64,000 nt of DNA from the NCBI GenBank assembly GCA_024803745.1, contig JANJXV010001811.1:1-64000 (forward strand), given 5' to 3'. The notes below the pieces were generated by a model that saw nothing but the letters and a program-made list of their open reading frames with translations, did not search any database and was not told the DNA's origin. Below, one piece after another: positions 12,174 through 25,482 of the stretch (the first letter of the stretch is position 1; each line of letters opens with the position of its first letter). The position numbers and the translations under genes are program-made. This stretch comes from Megascapheus bottae (lineage: Eukaryota; Chordata; Mammalia; Rodentia; Geomyidae).

Positions 12174-12484
12174 TAAAAGATTTGCAATAGAGCAAAATCT
12201 TGATACATAAGGACATATAATGTGAAGCTTATTGAAAGGACCTCCAGGATGGTGAAACAAAAGCCATATAATGAATGATTTTTGTCCTTAATGTACTATG
12301 TTGTCTCTCATCTCCTTTGCTGTCCCTTGGTTATCTCATATTGGTATAGTATCTCACTTTGTTATCTGATATATTGAATTTATTTGTATTTGGATATTTG
12401 AAATTTGATAGGGAAGGGGGGAAAACCAAGACGGGTGGGGGGTGTGGGGGGGGGAGGGAAACGGGTACCAAGACATGTGAAAGA
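12174..12484 (+). mobile_element. Younger-type L1 3'-UTR fragment lacking its 3' end
   Basis: It matches the 3800 copy from 'gatacataaggacatataa' through the G-rich tract (12410-12466) up to 'accaagacatgtgaaag'. It then changes abruptly to unrelated sequence at 12485. The last roughly 95 bases of the UTR, the AATAAA signal and the A tail are missing, so a later deletion, a rearrangement or a non-standard insertion must be involved. Confidence 0.9.
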
Positions 12485-15019
12485 CATTTGTTTCAGAGTT
12501 CATTTGTTGGACTTATGCTAGGAAAAATCAACTAATGGCGATGCAGACAATAAAATATGAGGATTTACCTATCAAACAGCTTGAAAAACATTAAGAAACA
12601 TTTTAGTAAAGTGCTTATACTTATTTTTAATCAGTCAGAATTTCATTTCAATATCAAGGCACCCTTCACAAACTTATGAAATCCCTGATGACTAAAGTAC
12701 AACAAGATTCTGCAGGAAAAGGTAACACACCTAAGAGACTGTGATGAAGGGGTGGATGAGCCATGGCGTAGAAATCTAAGAGCAGAACAGCATAGATAGT
12801 CTATCAACTCCAGCTGGAGAGTGTTGTTTGCTTCTGTTTTCAGGGACAGAGTTCATGAATCATCCCATCAGTTTTTAAAACTTCAATCAGAGAAGTCAAC
12901 TATTTGATGTGCAATCTTTATTTTCTTCTTTTTTTTCCCACCCAAACCATAATATAGTGCAGAAAGAATATGTGTGTGAGGGATGCAAATAATAATCGCT
13001 ACACCAAGTCGTCTTGGTGTTGACAGAAAAAAAAAGAAGAATTCCAGCAGCAATGTGTGAATCACGGGGAAACCATTACTGATGTGGCCAGTTCAGGTCA
13101 CTGTGTTTTCAGATTGGCGGCCCCACAGAGCCTCCACAGTTCAAGTCCCATCTGACACGCACACATGCACTCTGGATCACTCAAAATAAAAACTGCTCTC
13201 CCTACACTTGTCTGTCTCCATGAGGTCAGCATTAAATAACTATTATGTCTGGCATAAAGAGCAATGGCTGCTCTTTTTTTCAAATGCCACCAGTTCCCAT
13301 TTTAAAGTAAATGCCATTTGGTCAAAAATATGTATTCGTCTTGAAATCTGATAGGACTGAGTTGCAAAGCACTTCTGATTTTGTGCTCAGAGTACTTTTG
13401 TGGGGAAATTGCCACTACCCATTCAGGCCTCTAGGGCCCCAGAGCTCAGGAATCGCTGAGCTCTGTCATTCTCGCCTACTTCTGCTGATTCCATGAGCCT
13501 TAGTGCCACCTCTGTCCATCATCATAGCATGTCTCTAATGTGTCTTAAATTTTTTCAAATGAAAATAGAATGACATACAATGATAATTTTTATAGTAACT
13601 GTAAATTTACATTATTTTATTAATAAAAATCAATTGTGCAAGCCTCATGTATTACTGTTATACTGGACCCCAGTAATTATGAATACTGTCAATCTACCTT
13701 CTATTAGTAACATTATTCTGGAATTTTAGGGTTATTTTTAACCATTTTAGAACATATTAGTTTTACAAGTTCTCATTTACATACACACATACATACATAA
13801 GACAAACCCAAGTAAACCTTGCTTCTGATGTCTCTCTCTGTCTCTCTCTCATCTCAACACAACCCCCTTTCTTAAAACATTTATCAGGAAAACACTGACT
13901 AACACACTGAATTCATAACCTAACTTTGGGGATTGAAACTTCTTCCTACAATTACTTAATAAAAACAAATATTGTTAAAACCATTATCAATGCTTTGTTT
14001 TCCTGCTAGCATATAAGTACTCTATCAAATTCTGAAGTACTTGTTTTTTGAATACATACCAAGAATATGACTAGCATTTGGCAGAGGAAGTGGATGAATA
14101 TCTTAGTTTCCAGAATGCCTCTCTCTATACCCCTATGAACATTTCTAATTAGGGTTATGGCAACACTTGATAAATGTTCCAGGTTTCATACCCTGTAATC
14201 ATCAGATTCTCATATGATTGGATAAAAAGATATTTGCATGATACACATGAAGCTGCCAAAATCTCTGACTGCTTAGTGCAACATCAAAGTAGATGGATGT
14301 GGTCCTGGGAAGGTAAAAGACAGAAAATTCCAAAATACTATGTCCCTCATTATAGCATCAGGTTCCGAGATTTTCCCTCAGTTCCCTCAACTTGAGAAAG
14401 TTACCAAGGGAATTGCTGATAACAGTATGACTCTTCTTTATAACTGCAGGGAACCTCAGGAGAGCAGTCATTATGTTTTCCAACTGTTTAAAAATAATTT
14501 CCTTTCTATAGCTGAATTTTTAGTGTTTACTATCTGTAAAAGATGGTTTTAATGTACACGAAAGATGGAAGGCAAATTATCAGGAACTGCCCCTTCCCCT
14601 GGGAATTTCTATTTATAATGCGAAAGACATGAACATGAATGTAACTTCAATAGGAGTACATGAAGACATTAAATTTTAGGTAACAGAAGATCAATAGAAA
14701 GGTTATGCCAGACCTGAGGGAGAAAGAATCAAACCTGCTTGTGAGAACCTCAGAAGAGAACAAAGTGTAGACTTTGAAAGAGTGAACCAGAACTCACTGG
14801 GAGGATTTCAAAATGGAGGAAATCACTGAGTAGAACTTAGGCCAAGTTCTCAGGAAAGGGGAGATCATAGGCAATGACTGGAGGCCAAAAAGACTGAAGA
14901 AAGGAGTGAAAATGAAAATCAAAAAATAGGCCAATTCTACATCTGAAAAAACACTCAACTCAAATACATTATCCTCTACAATGATGCAGTAAAGAAAAAG
15001 ATCATGTTAGGAAAAGAAC
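12485..15019. other. Unique sequence, no gene seen
   Basis: No interspersed repeat is recognised. The block at about 12880-13330 is compositionally complex, mixing A+T-rich and G+C-rich motifs such as 'agattggcggccccacagag', and is proposed below as a possible conserved non-coding element. Short CT and ACAT runs lie near 13790-13850. Confidence 0.5.
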
Positions 15020-15128
15020 TGTAAAATCTTTTTTGTTACCTCCCAAACTGTAAGTGAAAAGTCCAGCCTTCTTCCATTCAAATTGTTTGTCTCAGGTACT
15101 TATCACAGCAGTGACCAACTGACTGACA
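15020..15128 (+). mobile_element. 3' end of a MaLR-type LTR, fragment
   Basis: The order 'cccaaactgtaagtgaaaag', 'tttgtctcaggtacttatca', 'cagcagtgaccaac' is the typical end of MaLR LTRs in sense orientation. Nothing upstream of about 15020 can be aligned to the LTR by eye. Confidence 0.6.
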
Positions 15129-15129
15129 C

Positions 15130-15595
15130 CTTATCTCTTTTTGTTTCTTCTCTGAGTCACTGTACTCTAGCAGTATTGACAACTTCACTGTCTTGAAATA
15201 GACCTAAAGCATTTTGAGTCTACCATTTCCTCTGCTGGGAACATTCACACTCAAAGTATTTGATATCCTTGTAACAATTCCATTCCTGACAACAGCTTGG
15301 CCTTTCATCAAATGTGACATTGTTTGCTGAAACCTCCCCTGATTCATCCTTTTAAAAATTCCCTATGCTCTCTTTTTCACCTGTTGCTCTATAACCTAGG
15401 TAACTTATTTGATTATGAACATACCTATGTCTATCTATAAATATGTATACCACATTCATCTTTTAATTTTTGTTTTCATGAGGGCAGGAATCTCCTTTTA
15501 TCTGTGTCTGTTCACTTCTGAATCTCTGAAATAGTTGTTTGGCACCTGGCAGACATTCAATTACTATTTTATAACTTAAGAAACAAATAAATGGG
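15130..15595 (+). mobile_element. L2 LINE 3' fragment
   Basis: The series of loosely conserved motifs agrees with the sense strand of the L2 3' region: 'ctgaaacctcccctgattca', 'cacctgttgctctataac', 'catgagggcaggaatct' and 'gtttggcacctggcagacat', ending in 'aaacaaataaatg'. It is old and has no reading frame. Confidence 0.65.
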
Positions 15596-18500
15596 TCAAC
15601 CTGAATGAGGTTAAAATACCTCATTAAGATCATTAAGATAAAATTAAAAGTGTCAGAATACTCTATGCACATGTATGTACATGAAAAATGTGGCTTTCTG
15701 TGATTGGTTTGGGATGGCAGGGAAGGGTTTGGGATGGCAAGGAGGGAGAATAACAAAAAGGACGAGTATGCTTATGTGGACATGTCAATGTTAATGATGT
15801 CTGCAAAAAGGGACACTTTCCAGAAGAAAGTGAAGAGTAGCTGATTTGATAATTTTTTTTTGCTAAAAAGTGTGAATAAGACAGAAAACTGGATTAACAG
15901 CGCAGGAATCCTCTACAGTTGTAATCCCCCCCTTACATGAAGGAGTCTTGTCTCCCCAGGGAGCCAGGTGGCAGGAAGCCCTTCCCACTGTGAAGACTAG
16001 TTTGCAGAATTCCATGATTTGGGGGCTTGGGAAAAAGTGAAAATATGCAGTGTTTATGCAAAAATAAAGTCTATTCAATGACTTCAAGCCAGTGTTTCCA
16101 CATGAAAACACCAAGACTGAAAGAAAAATTATGAAATCCAAAGATTAAATATAAAAGTCACTTCGATAAGATTAATGCATACTATGTATAATAAGATTCT
16201 TAGCTTCCGTCCTTGCAAATTATCAGTTGCCAAAGTTAAGGTAAGTAAAGTTATTTTCTACAAGGACTGTTCCATTTTCCTTTGTTATATAGACATTCAT
16301 TCTTCTCCAACTGAAAAGAATTGCACATTGTAAGTGTAGATTCATAGTTCTCTATCCCCAAAAGAGAATCAAAGTAGCTCAATGTTTCTCAGTTATCTAA
16401 GAGACTACTATGACATGTTTCCAACAGAGCATCTCTCTGGAAAACAATACTTGTGAATTATAAATTACAGAAACAAGCAACCCCTGGTTAAGGAAAAATC
16501 AAATGGAGTAATTCAGACTCTCCCAGAGTGACAAGTGAATAGCTTGCCTTGTTGTGTAAAAGAACAAGTTTCCTGTCTCCTGGCTGTCCTCTGTCCACTA
16601 AAGAGTCAACAACATTTTATTGTTTCTCAGTACTCCATTTGGTGCATCTCAACTTGCTTTTTATATTGCCTTAGTTTATGAAAATAAATGTTGTACTTTC
16701 CTGGTGGGACCAAAAATAAATGATGGCTCATACTGTACGTGGGTTCTTGCTCATGACAATCCAGACTGCTAACAGATTGTTAATATGTTAACAGTTCTAT
16801 TATAAGATGCTCAAAAATGTAATTTTAAGGCCATTTGTGGAGCTGGATTCTGCATGCCAGGGGTCATCAGGACTGACATAGCTGAGAAGCTGTATGACCT
16901 CTCCACTCAGGTGTCTGCAAAGGTGTGAAGGGTGAGATAACCCAGCAGTTTAGGGTAGCAGTTTTCAAGCTGTTCTGTTTACCCAGGGGTAGCCATTTTG
17001 AGCAGAATATTAACTAAAATAATACAGTAAGTATGATCGAGTTCCTTTTGGTACAGAGCTACTTAAAATTAAACTAAGGGTATTTCACATCCAGAATTTT
17101 CTGGCAATGACAAGGGTGAAGAAAAATTACCAAAGGCTGAACTCAAAGAAATTAGTATGTATTTTGCAGTTCCTATTCTCAAAGATATTGGCAGAAACAT
17201 TTAATCATATGTGATCCAAAATATTTAGCTTTGGTGTTATTCACATGTTTTATTTATTATTTATATATGTTACTTACAAATTACAAGGTGTTCCTACACA
17301 GATTCTTGATACTGATATTATAAAGGGGAAGTCTAGCATTAGGTAGGAACCTCTGTGATATCACAAAGAAGAATATACAGAAACATACTTAGTCAGATAA
17401 ACAGATAGGAGTACACTCCACACATTCATCTCGGTAAATTTTCACTGAATGAGTGGCAACATTTTGAAAGAAAATATTTAGTAGAAGGTGGTTACCTACT
17501 GTCACAATTGCTACCCTCAAACACTAGATAGTAACAGCGAAGTCCAGCTACTGATTTAGACTGACTCAGACAAATTTCATACAAGTCAATTTTCCTCAAC
17601 ACTTCAGTGCCATACACCACAGCAAATGTTTATACTCACAAAATTTCCATAAGTCAATGTGTACTCTTACCTTACGCTGTGTCGTTCAGTATTTTTTTTA
17701 CAAACTAAAGTATTATAGAGAGTATTTTCGCATTGTTATTATGTGTTTTACTTTAGTATTTGTGTATATTTATCATTTATACAACTGAAATTGTAGGGGA
17801 GTGTTTTGGTTTTTCAGGTGTCCACACCCCACCTGCTCATTCTCTCCCTCATATTACTAGGCAGAGGTGATATTTCAAGTAAACATGCAGAGCTTCTGTT
17901 TGCCAAGGATATTTAAATATTTTCATGATGATAACTTTATTTGGAAGCCAATTCTTTAAAAAGCCTTTAACCAGTACTCCAGATTTCCCAGCCTAGTATG
18001 TTTTTCCAGTAATTGCATATAAACGCATAGAGACAATTGCATGCTGATGCACTCTGACTGTTACAAGGCCCTGAGCCCAACTCTGAATTCCAAAGGTAGG
18101 TTCAGCATCACCTAAAACATACATTGAGTTTAAGGGAAAAAAATTCCTGAAAGAAACTAAAGAAGGCTCACTACTCCCCTAACTTACAACTAAATATACA
18201 CAAAAACAATGGTAATATGCCAAGTGAGAAAACCCCAAATCAACTCAGACCCGGTGATCATAAGGCCAGTGGGATGTGTGCACTGCACTGCACTGCTGGC
18301 CACGGCCACTGGGCTACACCTCGTCCAGGTGAGGAAGAGGCTCCTTCTGATACGCTCTCCACAACTCACACGCAAGTCATTCCATACGTGAGAGCACGTC
18401 TGTTTTCTTCACAACTGTTATCTGGGAATAGAGCTATCTTCTTCCTAAAACTATTATAAAGGACTTCAAACTCCCAGAAAAAAATAGAACTATTAGTGTT

Positions 18501-21500
18501 TTCTGGCATTTTTACATTTGTGTTATTTAAATGTAAGAAAGAAAATGTTATTTTCTATAAGAATGCCTCCTAAATATAACAAAGCAAAAGGGCTAAAGAG
18601 ACCAGGCCGAGCAGGATTCACAATCTTCCCAGGGCTAGAAGTTCAGCAATAATGTTTGCCTAGCAAGCAAATCCTAGAGCTGCCAAATAGAAAACAAGCA
18701 AAACCTTTTCCAATTGTATTCCCTCTGAAACATTTAAAACTTCTGCCCAATGACAATCCTTCCTGAAACGGCCTTCTGAGGTCAGAGATACTTAGAACTG
18801 TGCGGAAGTATCAAGTCACATGGGAACAATGCATCGATGCAGGTCTTATTACTTGTGATTAGAGTCAGATAACTAACCTCACACTATGACTTCTAATAAA
18901 CATTTCTATACTATACTATAGTATTCTTGAAAGAACTCATACTGCTTTACACAAAACATCTGCAGCTGTGAGGAGGAAAATGTCCACTGACTCACACTGG
19001 AGTTGGGGTATTTTGACATCATTTTCAAGGTAAGCAAACAGAGAGAGGTTAAATGACATTGGAAGATCACGTTTCCTCTTTCTGAAGGAAGATGATGGTT
19101 GCGTTGCAAATAAAGAGAACTTCAACCAGAGAGAATTAGTGGAGCAGTCACAATTTGACCTTTCACCCTCTGACTGTAGCAAGCTATTAGAATTGTGTAT
19201 ATATGTCATCGTTATACTATTGCATGAGAAATGAATTAACTAATTTCCATGCTGATACTCGTGCTGCTAGAAAATCATGCTTCCATTCAATTTTACATAA
19301 AAGTATACCAATGAATTTAGACTGTTCTACTAAATCTCATGTAATGTTAAGATTTTTATTATGTCAGGTAACTGAAACCATGTTCCCCATACTTCAGAAT
19401 TTAACGTATCAGAAAGCATGGAGAAGATACACAAATGTGTAGCTAAGTTGACAAAACTCGGGTTCCTTCTGAATTACTGTTATGTTTTTACTGCTGTCCC
19501 TGTAAGTCAGCAGTGTCAATGAGAAGCCTACTGTGTATGAATCAATAGATAATGAGATGAGTGAAGTTTTAGGATTGGAGGCCACTAACACTAGTTCTTT
19601 GCTATAGACTTTCAATCCCAGTTACAATATAATTATACTAACCTTAATTTTCCAATGACAAATTTGAACATTTATTTGAGAATCACAAAACAGACGTTCC
19701 TCTGCTTACATGTTTCAAAATAGTACTCTTGTTGAATTTTAATGCAACCAAGACATAATTCATATCATAAAAGAGATACAAACTTGTATGAGACTTTACT
19801 TACAAGTAGTTATTTTCAGATAAATTTGTATAAGAAAGACAAGGATGTTTGTATGGCACAGAAAACATGTAAAGGGGAATTTTTAGGGATAGTTATGATT
19901 TTAACGTAGCCGAGATTATGATGGAAATCAAGACAGTCTTTACGACCCATTTGATTGAATAGTATTGGTTAGCAAGGGTTAAGGGAGAATTTTTGGAACC
20001 AAATGTATTAAAAACTAGTTTGGAGAAAGAGAATACAATTAAATGAATATAGAAAAAAAGAGATGATATGAGTACAAAAGGTGAGAAAAATCAAAGGAAA
20101 AGCTGTCTTTTTCCTTGTTGGTATTGTTTATATCAGTTTCCCTTTGTCCTCCTCTATCAATCTTCCCTACCTGGGAGTAACAGAACCACAAAAGCAAAAT
20201 GGAAAGTATCAGTGGTAAATTAGCTTTCTTAGCTAGTGATAGATGTCTCATAATCAGGAAAGAAATAGGATAGCAATACAAACAGAAACTCAAGTATTTT
20301 GTGGTATCCAAACTACTGCATATTCTAACAGGGTACTGGAACTAGAGTTAACAAGTTCTCATTTAACCTCCTCTTCATCTTTAAAAGCAGCACTCAAAAG
20401 TCTTCACAGCTTAACTTGACTTTCAAGATCATGCATTTGGGATGTATTTATCATTGTTCAGAATAGGGGAGGAAAGTGCCCAGGTAAAAGAAAGGCAATT
20501 TCGCAAAATGAATTAAAGATAATTCAAGAGAAAGGAGATTGACAAAGAAAGAAACACTTGCCACAGCTGCATACATTTTACTTATTTAAGGTACAGATAA
20601 TGAGATTTTATAATGATCCATACATAAGATTACCACATAAATAATTTTATTTTCTTAAAAAATGGGAAATGCTGACCAATTCTAATAGCTGAGAGATACC
20701 AGCCAGGTTTTTGAGGACGTTATTTAGATGGGAGGAATGATGAGTACAATAAAAGGACTCTGGATACCCCAGAACAGAAGAGCATAATAGAAGGAAATGT
20801 TTAAATAAGGAACTGTTTTAAGCAAGAGGTCATGAAGGGAATTAGCTGTTCCCACGAGTCCAGATGCTCCAAATCCACAGGAGCAATGGTAAGAATTCTA
20901 TGTTTCACTGATAAGGGAATGAGGGGGATAAAAGAATTAAGCTGAAATAGACATCCTAGGAGGAACTGGTACACATGCCATGGCCATACTCCAGTTATAT
21001 TTGGAAAGAAACTAAATCAGAACAATGTAATTGGAGTTACATTTCTAAAGCAGAAAATAGATGAAAAAGTAACAAATGTATGGCTTCCTTCTGCCAAGTC
21101 CTGGGTAGAGAAGGAAAAAATCCACAACTTCTCAATACTTCGCAAAGAACCACTAGTCTTGAAAATAAGAACCAGCATCCTAGCAAAAGCAGAAAATACA
21201 GGAAACAACATCACGAGACCGAGACGTGTCACTTACTACTCAAAGTAGTGAAAGATGCAGCAAACCTGCAGATTTTAACCATAGGGTTTTGAAATAGAAC
21301 AGAAAATAGGGTGCTTGAAAAAGAACAGAAGAGGTTTACTCATCCTTCTCCTTAGAGTTAAGACCAATCTCCTAGTTTGTTCCTTGGTTCTAAACAAAGT
21401 AGAAACAATCATAAGCATCTGGATAGAACATAAAATGATCCTTGTACACTCTTCATGCAAGATAGACACCAGGAAGAAATCTTTTATTCAAGGAAGTAGG

Positions 21501-22299
21501 GTTTGCCCTGTTGAAGAGATAGGAGAGTGAGTAGGTAGGTGCTGGAGAAGGATCTTCTGTAGAATTATGAGTCAACCCAAGAAAACTAAATTTCTGTATC
21601 ATAAAATTAGCCAGCAAAACAGAAAGAACAGTTCAAAAACATGAAACTTGCTTAGCTTGATTTCTGTTTATATTGGTGAAGTACTTGCTCATTGAGGATC
21701 AATATTTCCACTGCAAACAACAAGCAAACTTGACTAAAATATAAAATGACTTACGTCTGGAAAGCACTGGGGAGATTCCAAGGTGTTAAGAATTTGAGAA
21801 CCAAGATCAAGGAGAGAGAGAAAGGATAAAAGCAAGAGACCTAAATACCAAATCACCACATGGAATGTACAAGTTCTAACATCCGAGCTGAAAATAAAAT
21901 CATGGGGTAGTTGCTAAGAGATGGAGTAGGTAGATCCACTTTTAAGCTTTGTCACCAAGTTTATAAAACAAACTTTGACAGTCATAAAAGAGGACACGGG
22001 TATTTTCTGCATGATTTTACTGATGTTAAGGCTCTACTTTGCATAAAAATGTTGAAAGAAAGCAACATTTGATCGTTGGCAAGTGGCATGCAGAGATGGA
22101 GAAACTTGAGAATACATATACCATACTAGCAACACTCTCCTTTTTGAGAAGTGAATTTTAGAAGTGCCCTTAAGATAACAGTCCAATAAGTCACATTTTT
22201 ATTAGTATTTGATATGTATTTTTGTGTAAATACAACATATGTAAATACATATGTATGTAAATACGATAAAAATTAGGCTGTATCTAGTATCGGTAACAT
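15596..22299. other. Long unique A+T-rich block, no gene seen
   Basis: In 6.7 kb I find no repeat family I can name and no exon. Two sub-blocks deserve alignment: 15860-16140 (mixed composition, with a 'gtttatgcaaaaataaagtc' motif) and 22226-22263 (three GTAAATA motifs). Many short frames on both strands (18.2-21.5 kb) overlap each other and look like nothing known. Confidence 0.5.
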
Positions 22300-22715
22300 T
22301 ACTCCATTTATGAGGCAGCACTGTCATGATGTAATGACTTTCTAAAGGTCTCACCTCAACACAGCAATGAAATTCCAAAAGGGTGTAGAGGAGTCATTCC
22401 ACCTGCGAACATCCTGCCCTGGATCCTCCACAGTTCATGTCTAATTCATGTCTTCTGCAAACACAATATACATCCATTCTATACTCCATAGCTCCCCACA
22501 TCCTCACGTCTTCCAACAGCAACTCAACAGCAACTCACAGGTCCAAACTCTCAGCTAAATCAGACATAACTAGACCTAAAACATGATTCATCCTGAGGCA
22601 AATTCTGTCTAGCTAGGATGTTTTAAATCAAAGTGTTAAGGTTAAGTGCTTCTCAAACACAGTGGAAGGACATACATCAAAAAAGAAATGGACAACAGGA
22701 CCCACGTAAATTCAC
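22300..22715. mobile_element. Possible ancient retroviral-type (MaLR-int-like) repeat fragment
   Basis: The order of phrases 'gaggagtcattccacctgcg', 'catcctgccctggatcc', 'gattcatcctgaggcaaatt' and 'ccaaactctcagctaaatca' is one I associate with an old dispersed mammalian element, perhaps MaLR internal sequence. Family and strand are uncertain. It probably belongs with the fragment at 23215. Confidence 0.4.
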
Positions 22716-23214
22716 ACAAGGAAAGCAACATTAGACCCCAAACTCTATACCAGTTCTCTGCATGTGTTCTCTATTGGACACACAGTGGTGGTTGACACCA
22801 CAAAGCCTTTGGCAACCCTGCTTCTTTGGCTTTGTAAGTTCATCTATCATATATTTTTCTTCCACAAAGCTCTAAAGCAGAGAGAGACTGCAGAGAGGAT
22901 GGGTTTTACTCCATCTTCCAGGAAATTGTTCTCCATTTCCACCATAGATTGGCTAACTATACTTCCATCAGCATTCTGTCAAATTACCTAAGCACTCTTC
23001 TTAGAGGATTCAGACTTTCTCTACAGCACCCTTCTTTCTCCCAATCCTCACCAGCACAAACTTCAATATGTTGCTAGTGACAATACCGGTTTTCTGGCCT
23101 GCTCTTCCAAATTCTTCTGGTTTTTATCCAGCTTCAAAGCTGCTTCCACATGTTTAACTATTTGCTATAGTGATAGTCTCACTTTTCAATATCAATTTTC
23201 TTTTTTAGTCTGTT
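22716..23214. other. Unassigned sequence between two old repeat fragments
   Basis: No gene is seen. The part at 22990-23090 ('cccaatcctcaccagcaca') resembles a degraded antisense L1 tail, but weakly. Confidence 0.4.
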
Positions 23215-23365
23215 TGGTGATGCAGTCGCTATACCACAGACTGGGTCAATCATAATCAGTAGAAGTTTTTTTTTGTCTCACAGTTCTGGAGACTGGGAAG
23301 TCTGAGATTGAGAGACTGCATCTGGGAGGTGCTTCGTGCTATGTCTAAAAAGACAGCAGGACAAA
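23215..23365. mobile_element. Ancient dispersed repeat, family not assigned
   Basis: It carries 'cgctataccacagactgggt' followed by 'gtctcacagttctggagact', a phrase order shared with 50085-50300 ('accacagactgggtgatg', 'gcggttctggagc'). The two copies are strongly diverged, as expected of a mammal-wide element. Confidence 0.5.
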
Positions 23366-23880
23366 CACAAAGTATGATAGAGAGAAGAAAAAAGCTCAAA
23401 GAAATTCACCTTTTTTTGAGAGACTTTTGAGAGTTAGAAAAGCCTACAAACCATAACAAATAATCTATTCTAAACATGGCAGTTGTAGCTGAACATCTTT
23501 GATATTTTCTCCAGTTTCTTACTAATTTAAAACACTTTGTAGTCTGTGAGCTGGGAGTTGTAAACCTTAAAAAGGTTGTATTATCAAACATTTAAAACAA
23601 ATGTAGAAAAATTCATATGTAAAATCTTAATAAAAAACACATAAGAGGTAGAATACTAATTTATAGGAGCTATTTCCAAAAAAGAAATAATCTATAACTA
23701 AGTTTCAAACATGATTATGAACATAGATCACCATTTTAAAATATCTCTGGATTGAAAGAATGCCACGGTTTATAAAACTGTATTATTTCTGGTGAGATGA
23801 TTTTTATGGCTAAGTAAAACAAAAGGTAAGATTTTAAGCAAAAATTTAATATCAATCAAACTGTTTTATATTATTTCTTT

Positions 23881-24194
23881 TTTTCTTTTTTTATTGTAAT
23901 TAATAAAAGGGTTACATGATATTTGCCAGATAGAAGGTGCATTCATTCACATACATTAATACCCTTTCACATGTCTTGGTACCCATTAACCTCTCCCCCA
24001 CCCACCACCCACCCCCTGTCTTGGTTTTACCCCTTGCCTATCAAATTTCAAATAACCAAATACAAATAAATTCGATATATCAGATAACAAAGTGAGATAC
24101 TGTAACAATATGAGTTACCCAAGGGACAGCAAAGGAGATGAAAGATAACATAGTAGATTAAGGACAACAATCATTCATTATATGGCTTTTGTTT
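23881..24194 (-). mobile_element. L1 3'-UTR fragment, antisense, younger subtype
   Basis: It starts at the complement of the poly(A)/AATAAA end ('tttttttattgtaattaata'). It contains the complement of the G-rich tract (23985-24030, with 'cccacccaccacccacccc') and ends at 'attcattatatggctttt'. The phrase 'acatgtcttggtacccatt' groups it with the 3800, 4202 and 12174 copies. Confidence 0.93.
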
Positions 24195-24544
24195 AATTAT
24201 TATAATATTTATCATCTAAGCAGAAGTGCATCTTGTGTATTGGAAACTGCAGCACCAAATTGTTGAATTATTTCTTAACGCTGCCTCTAACTTCCTTTAC
24301 ATAGCAGCAATAGATTTTGTTTTGATCTTGATTTTTTTAGTGATTCAGTCCATATAGAGAATTAATAATTAATCTGGTCCTAATATCAATAGCCTGTGAA
24401 ATACTAAATTAACTGACATTCCGGATTCTTCATTACTGTTTTCCAAGTTAGCATTGATCTTTTCATGGTTGGCTATGGTGCACATTAGATATCTATAAGC
24501 AGCTCCAACAGCAACTGGGACATTGTAGGGTGCTCAATAATGTT

Positions 24545-24652
24545 TTATTGTTTTTGGTCGTGGGACCTGAACTCTGGGTCTCGGCATTGGCCCTGAGCTC
24601 TTCAGCCCATAGCTACCACCCTACATCTTGAGCCACAGCACCACTTCCTGCT
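24545..24652 (-). mobile_element. SINE right-monomer fragment, antisense
   Basis: 'gggacctgaactctgggtct', 'ggccctgagctcttcagccc' and 'gagccacagcaccacttcct' form the antisense of the right monomer seen in both the B1-type and the ID-type compound SINEs of this window. The left monomer is absent. Confidence 0.8.
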
Positions 24653-25387
24653 CAATGAATTTTTGTTATTATTTTAGGAACCAGAATTGCCACCACACAA
24701 TAGAAAAATTATTGCTCACAAACATCACATTAATATATAAAAGAGAATGGCTATTAATATCTTTGAAATACATTGTGAAAATATGGCAAGAAAATAAAAA
24801 GGTAGCTTGTTAATGATAATCACACTGATAAGACTTATTATTCCTTGTATATTCTACATATGTTCATTCAGCAGGTTTCTCATGTTGAGTACAACAGACT
24901 ACATAAAGGTAAAGCAAAAAGTAATTCTTGTCGTATAGGATTTAGTCTAGAAAGAGAAATAGAAATCTTATTATACAGGTGAAATTTGTTTTTGTAGAGC
25001 TCACTGTGAAACCAACAGTAAAAATACCTACTTAGTATGAGGATAACTATGTACATGTTAAGACTTGAAGGAAGAGTATAAGGGTAGGGCAATAATCTCT
25101 ACCATGAAAGAAGAACCCCATACTTGGAGTTTGCAGTACATACAGAAATCTACATAATAGTTCAAGGTAGCTCTCAGGAACGAGAAACTACCAGAATAAA
25201 TGAAGCTCATACCACTGAGAAAATCTGAAAAAGTTCTCAGGAAATTTGTGAGACCTACATACATACACAGTTAATTATTTGAAATGTAAATATAATTGAG
25301 AATGCTATATTTATTTTTAAATCCGTATTCCCAGTGATCACATAAGTCCTGAGTAGAAAGTATATCAGAAGAAAAATCACAATTGCA
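24653..25387. other. Unique A+T-rich sequence
   Basis: No repeat or exon is recognised. Minus-strand frames at 24880-25264 are short and tyrosine/serine-rich by composition. Confidence 0.5.
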
Positions 25388-25482
25388 AACATGAGAAAGG
25401 GTAGTAATGTTTGTGAAGTAATATATCTTCTATCTGGCAAATATAATATAGCCCTTCTATTAATTACAATAAAAATACCTTA
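25388..25482 (+). mobile_element. Very short L1 3' end, sense
   Basis: Only the last 95 bases of the L1 3' UTR are present, from 'catgagaaagggtagtaatg' to 'attacaataaaaa'. The G-rich tract is not included. Confidence 0.85.

Noticed and set aside
18281..18318. Short GCACTGCACT repeat with nearby GGCCAC words as a possible hairpin
   Set aside because: Only three units and no stable stem; ordinary low-level redundancy.
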